Source: Gemmobacter sp. (lineage in GTDB: Bacteria > Pseudomonadota > Alphaproteobacteria > Rhodobacterales > Rhodobacteraceae). From it: a stretch of DNA of 44,627 nt. The notes beneath the pieces were generated by a model that did no database searches, was not told the DNA's origin, and saw only the letters and a program-made list of their open reading frames with translations. This document shows, in pieces, positions 40,715-44,627 of this stretch. The stretch spans positions 1-44,627 of the forward strand of contig JAIRJX010000092.1 of NCBI GenBank assembly GCA_031260425.1, given 5' to 3'. Positions within the stretch are counted from its first letter, which is position 1. The number at the start of each line of letters is the position of its first letter. Position numbers and translations under genes: made by a program.

Positions 40715-41383
40715 TCATGCGTTCCGGCGTCTGATACGCCAGAGATAGGTCCCTGTCATCCCCAACCACGCCACCGCCAACGAAAACCAGGTGATCGCAT
40801 AGCTCAGGTGATCGTTGCGGAAGGTAGCGGTGACAGCGCGGGGCGCGACACCGTCACCGGTATCGGAGCGCGCAACGATCAGCACAGCCTCCGTCCCCAG
40901 CACCCCGGCCATCGCCGCCACGTCGCGGCCGAACCAGATGTTGCGGCCCATGTCCGGCGGTGGAGTAGCGCTGGTCACATCATCGGGCAGGTTCAGGTTG
41001 CCTGTAACCTCGGCCGCATGGGGTGGGCGGGGGGTGTTCTTCTGCGCCTCCGGCACGAAACCACGGTCGATCAGGATGCGGCGACCGTCCCCGGTCTCAT
41101 AAGCCGCGATCACCAGAAAACCCGGCCCCTCATCGGGGATCGAGGTCAGCACATGCGCTTCAGGGCCAAGGAAGCGCCCGCTTACCCGCACCGGCAAGTA
41201 GCGGTCGCGCGGAAATTCGACCTCTGCCGCGAGCGGCCCCGCAGGCTCTGCCATGCGTGCTTCGGCGGCCGCAATCAGTGCGGTCTTCCAGTGCAGGCGC
41301 TGCACCTGCCATGTACCCAACGCAATCAGGATCGCAGCCCCGATCAGCCCGAACGACATGGGCAGGATCATGCGGCGGGTCAT
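40715..41383 (-). CDS. SURF1 family cytochrome oxidase assembly protein
   Basis: LGTWQVQRLHWKTALI, ILIDRGFVPEAQK, C-term TM. Confidence 0.93.
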   Translation of the reverse strand: MTRRMILPMSFGLIGAAILIALGTWQVQRLHWKTALIAAAEARMAEPAGPLAAEVEFPRDRYLPVRVSGRFLGPEAHVLTSIPDEGPGFLVIAAYETGDGRRILIDRGFVPEAQKNTPRPPHAAEVTGNLNLPDDVTSATPPPDMGRNIWFGRDVAAMAGVLGTEAVLIVARSDTGDGVAPRAVTATFRNDHLSYAITWFSLAVAWLGMTGTYLWRIRRRNA

Positions 41384-41462
41384 CCCGGCCTCCGGTCAAG
41401 GGAAAGGCGCGGGCCCGCCGGAGGCCCGCGCCGCATTGGATGGACGGAGCGCGCGCCCTGGC

Positions 41463-42266
41463 TCAGCCCTGGCCCCAAACATAGATGGCGGCAAAGAGGA
41501 ACAGCCACACCACATCGACGAAGTGCCAATACCAGGCAGCAGCCTCGAAGCCGACATGCTGTTCAGGGGTGAACTGGCCCCGCATCGCCCGGATCAGGCA
41601 GACCAGCAGGAAGATCGTGCCGATGACGACATGGAAGCCGTGGAAACCGGTCGCCATGAAGAAGTTGGCGCCATAAATGTTGCCGGCGAAACCGAAGGCC
41701 GCGTGGCTGTATTCATAGGCTTGCAGGACGGTGAAGCACACGCCCAGAAACACCGCCAGCGCGAGGCCGTTGATCATGTCCTTGCGGTTATTCTCATGCG
41801 CGATGGCATGGTGCGCCCAGGTGCAAGCCGCGCCCGAACAGAGCAGGATCAGCGTATTGATGAGCGGCAAGTGCCAGGGGTCGAATGTCTGGATGCCCTC
41901 GGGCGGAAATACGCCATCGACGAGCGGCGACATCGGCCCCATCGGATAGAGGGCGTGCTTGAAGAAGCTCCAGAACCAGGCAGAGAAGAACATCACTTCC
42001 GACGTGATGAACAGCACCATGCCGTAGCGCAGGCCGATCCGCACCACTGGGGTATGGTCGCCCCCGTTCGCCTCGGCCACCACATCGGACCACCAGCCGA
42101 ACATCACATAGAGCACGAGGACGAACCCGGCGAGGCCCATCCACGGCCCCGAGCCATGCATCCACATGACCGCGCCGAACAGCATGACGAAGGCACCGAT
42201 CGCGCCAAGGAGGGGCCAGAGAGACGGGTGCAGGATATGGTAGTCGTGATTCTTGGCGTGGGCCAT
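41463..42266 (-). CDS. coxC: cytochrome c oxidase subunit III
   Basis: [80 protein letters not shown]. Confidence 0.98.
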   Translation of the reverse strand: MAHAKNHDYHILHPSLWPLLGAIGAFVMLFGAVMWMHGSGPWMGLAGFVLVLYVMFGWWSDVVAEANGGDHTPVVRIGLRYGMVLFITSEVMFFSAWFWSFFKHALYPMGPMSPLVDGVFPPEGIQTFDPWHLPLINTLILLCSGAACTWAHHAIAHENNRKDMINGLALAVFLGVCFTVLQAYEYSHAAFGFAGNIYGANFFMATGFHGFHVVIGTIFLLVCLIRAMRGQFTPEQHVGFEAAAWYWHFVDVVWLFLFAAIYVWGQG

Positions 42267-42287
42267 TTGGGTTCCCTCGTTGTCTTG

Positions 42288-42854
42288 TCAGTTCACGGCG
42301 CCCGTGCCGGAAGCGGCCAGTGCCGCCTGCTCCGCCGGAAGCTCGGTTTCATGGAAGGTGTAGGAGAGTGTGATCTCTTTCACGAATTGGCCTTCGGGAT
42401 CGGTCACGATCTCCGGGTCGACATAGAAGGTCACCGGCATGATGGCGGTCTCGCCCGGCGCCAGCACCTGCTGGGTGAAGCAGAAGCAGTCGATCTTGGT
42501 GAAATAGCCCCCTGCCGAATCCGGGGTGACGTTGTAGCTGGCGGTTCCAGCAACGGTGCGGCCGGTCGGGTTGTGCGCCTCATAGAAGGCAAGGCCGGTC
42601 TCGCCGATCTTGAGCCGCATGGTATGCTGCTGCGGCCGGAAATCCCATGGCATTCCGGCTTCTTTCGAAGCATCGAAGCGGATCAGCACAGTGCGGTCGA
42701 GCACATGGTCGGGCGCCACAGCCGAGACGGCAACGGTGCCGGCATAGCCGGTCACGCGACAAAACCAGTTATAGAATGGCACCGCCGCGAAACTCAGCGC
42801 GCCCATCGTCACCACGATACCGACGAGAAGGCCGGCGGTCTTGCCCGGCGTCAT
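42288..42854 (-). CDS. ctaG: cytochrome c oxidase assembly protein CtaG (Cox11)
   Basis: AAVPFYNWFCRVTGYAGT, NPTGRTVAGTASYNVTPDSAGGYFTKIDCFCFTQQ. Confidence 0.97.
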   Translation of the reverse strand: MTPGKTAGLLVGIVVTMGALSFAAVPFYNWFCRVTGYAGTVAVSAVAPDHVLDRTVLIRFDASKEAGMPWDFRPQQHTMRLKIGETGLAFYEAHNPTGRTVAGTASYNVTPDSAGGYFTKIDCFCFTQQVLAPGETAIMPVTFYVDPEIVTDPEGQFVKEITLSYTFHETELPAEQAALAASGTGAVN

Positions 42855-43048
42855 TGCTCCCCCTCCCCCTGCGGCGGCACCAGTTCGGGACGGGCCACGT
42901 GGTCGAAGGCCTGCATCGGATCGCCTCGTTTCACCTTCACCACGGTCAACCCGAAAACCAGGGCCACGAAGACCGCCAACGCAAGGCCAAGGCCCAGGTT
43001 GCGGCCGAAGCGGCGGCGATGGAGTTCGTGTTCGATACGCAATGTCAT
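42851..43048 (-). CDS. small single-TM protein of the cox cluster (CoxF-like)
   Basis: 65 aa MTLRIEHELHRRRFGRNLGLGLALAVFVALVFGLTVVKV..., 4-bp overlap with ctaG. Confidence 0.8.
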   Translation of the reverse strand: MTLRIEHELHRRRFGRNLGLGLALAVFVALVFGLTVVKVKRGDPMQAFDHVARPELVPPQGEGEQ

Positions 43049-43049
43049 G

Positions 43050-43991
43050 TCACCAGCCCCCGAGGCCCCAGGGCTTCAGACTGGCCTCAGCCAGCAGCGC
43101 CCCGAAATGCAGGAACAGATAGAGCAGCGAAAACTTGAACACCGCCTTTTCGGTGGTGTAGCCGTCGCCCTCCGCCAGCGCCTCGCCGCGCCGCCAGATC
43201 GCCCAGGCGCCCCACAGGAAGCCGAGGTTCAGCAGCACCGAGACCGCCAGATAAATCGGCCCGCCGATCGAGGTGAAGGCCGTGGCCAGTGCGAAGGGCA
43301 CCAGAGCGATGGTATAGACGAGGATATGGTTGCGGGTCACCCGCTTGCCATGGGTCACCGTCAGCATCGGCACCCCAGCCTGCTGATAGTCGCTGTTCAT
43401 GAAAAGCGCCAGCGACCAGAAATGCGGCGGTGTCCACATGAAAATCAGGAGAAACATCAGGCAGGCTTCCACCGAGACACTTCCTGTCGCACAGACCCAG
43501 CCGATCATCGGCGGGAAGGCCCCCGCCGCACCGCCGATCACGATGTTCTGCGGCGTCGAACGTTTCAGCCACATCGAATAGATCACGACGTAGAAGAAAA
43601 TCGTGAAGGCCAGCAGTAATGCAGCCAGCGCATTGGCCGCCAGCCACAGCATCATCACCGACAGGCCCGACAGAGCGAGGCCGAGACCCAGCGCCTCGCC
43701 CGGCTGCACCCTGCCCGAGGGGATGGGCCGGGCACGGGTTCGGCGCATCACCCGGTCGATATCGGCATCCCACCACATGTTCAGCGCGCCCGAGGCCCCT
43801 GCCCCAAGCGCGATGAACAGCACCGAGATCAGCGCGACGAACGGATGCATCCCCTGCGGCGCGACCAGAAGGCCCACCATGGCGGTGAAGACCACGAGCG
43901 ACATGACCCGCGGCTTCAAGAGCGCGACGTAATCGCCGAACCCGGCCTCGCCGGTCTCGGTCAATGCGCCATTTGCGTGGGTGTCGCTCAT
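43050..43991 (-). CDS. ctaB: protoheme IX farnesyltransferase
   Basis: ALLKPRVMSLVVFTAMVGLLVAP, NMWWDADIDRVMRRTRARPIPSGRV. Confidence 0.97.
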   Translation of the reverse strand: MSDTHANGALTETGEAGFGDYVALLKPRVMSLVVFTAMVGLLVAPQGMHPFVALISVLFIALGAGASGALNMWWDADIDRVMRRTRARPIPSGRVQPGEALGLGLALSGLSVMMLWLAANALAALLLAFTIFFYVVIYSMWLKRSTPQNIVIGGAAGAFPPMIGWVCATGSVSVEACLMFLLIFMWTPPHFWSLALFMNSDYQQAGVPMLTVTHGKRVTRNHILVYTIALVPFALATAFTSIGGPIYLAVSVLLNLGFLWGAWAIWRRGEALAEGDGYTTEKAVFKFSLLYLFLHFGALLAEASLKPWGLGGW

Positions 43992-44073
43992 GTCTTCGTT
44001 TCGTCCCTCGATTGGTCCGCGCGCCGGGGGCTCTCACCTCGCCCGCGCGTGATCTGCTCCCGCCGCCCTGCCG

Positions 44074-44627
44074 TCAGTCGTTCGCGGCCATCTGCACCGT
44101 GACCGGGGCCGCGATCGCGGAAAGCTGCACGTCACCAGCCTTGGCCTTTTGCAGCCACTCGGCATATTTCGCCTCGGAAACCACTTTCACGGTGATCGGC
44201 ATATAGGCGTGGTCCTTGCCGCAAAGCTCCGAGCACTGGCCGAAGAACACGCCTTCGACCTCGGGCTTGAACCAGAGCTGTGCCAGGCGACCCGGCACGG
44301 CATCCTGCTTCACGCCGAAGGCGGGGATGGTCCAGGAATGGATCACGTCGGCACCGGTGACCTGCATCACCACGGTCTTGCCGATGGGCAGCACGACGGC
44401 GGTATCGGTGGCCAGAAGGTAGTCGCCGTCGACATAGCCATATTCGGCAAGCTGATCACGCTCCAGCTTGAAGCTGTCGAAGGCTACGGGGGGGGCTTCT
44501 TCGCCGTCGGGGGTCAGGCCGTCCTGCACGTATTCATAGCTCCAATACCACTGATTGCCGGTCACCTTGACGACGATCTCCCCCTCCGGGATCTCCTGCT
44601 GATGGAACAGCACGGGCAGCGAGAAGG
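44074..44627 (-). CDS. coxB: cytochrome c oxidase subunit II, C-terminal part (5' end beyond window)
   Basis: [50 protein letters not shown] CuA site; frame continues through the window end. Confidence 0.97.
   Translation of the reverse strand, partial: FSLPVLFHQQEIPEGEIVVKVTGNQWYWSYEYVQDGLTPDGEEAPPVAFDSFKLERDQLAEYGYVDGDYLLATDTAVVLPIGKTVVMQVTGADVIHSWTIPAFGVKQDAVPGRLAQLWFKPEVEGVFFGQCSELCGKDHAYMPITVKVVSEAKYAEWLQKAKAGDVQLSAIAAPVTVQMAAND

Noticed and set aside
39350-43619. Very long plus-strand ORFs (740 aa at 39350..41572, 788 aa at 41253..43619) across thrC/surf1/cox genes
   Set aside because: Antisense to several conserved genes and their intergenic gaps; high-GC lack of stops, His/Arg/Gln-rich shadow translation

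Overview
High-GC alphaproteobacterial chromosome, most likely Rhodobacterales/Paracoccus-like, judging from operon content and codon usage. Most of the window is conserved housekeeping sequence on the minus strand: polA; an ugd + iron/B12-type ABC importer operon; a cysS-cysteine desulfurase-sufB-ybjQ-like-sufC-sufD-YIP1-sufS operon; an ABC-F ATPase; a thrC-M16 peptidase-GNAT cluster; and the aa3 cytochrome oxidase assembly cluster coxB-ctaB-ctaG-coxC-surf1. On the plus strand there is a DUF177-rpmF-plsX-fabH-ihfA-merR block, tRNA-Pro(GGG) and a dCTP deaminase. Accessory pieces are: an IS66/IS3 transposase graveyard (about 3.55-4.35 kb); a cluster of hairpins with a perfect 26-bp stem (4.84-4.98 kb); a 1184-aa RTX protein with six long supermodules; a serine-recombinase/ABC-ATPase mosaic remnant whose reading frame runs antisense into an intact tRNA-Arg(CCG) gene (15.8-16.55 kb); and two diverged copies of an unexplained ~190-bp dispersed element (10.0-10.2 kb and 35.57-35.76 kb). 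The strongest candidates for undescribed biology are an unannotated small-RNA-like unit at 35.85-35.99 kb (full CtrA-type TTAA-N7-TTAAC box, 5' hairpin, C-rich linker, perfect 12-bp stem + T6 terminator, no ORF), the dispersed element pair, and a predicted three-way-junction RNA structure overlapping the stop codon of the ABC importer ATPase gene. No CRISPR array or rRNA was seen. All assignments come from reading the sequence; no database search was run.
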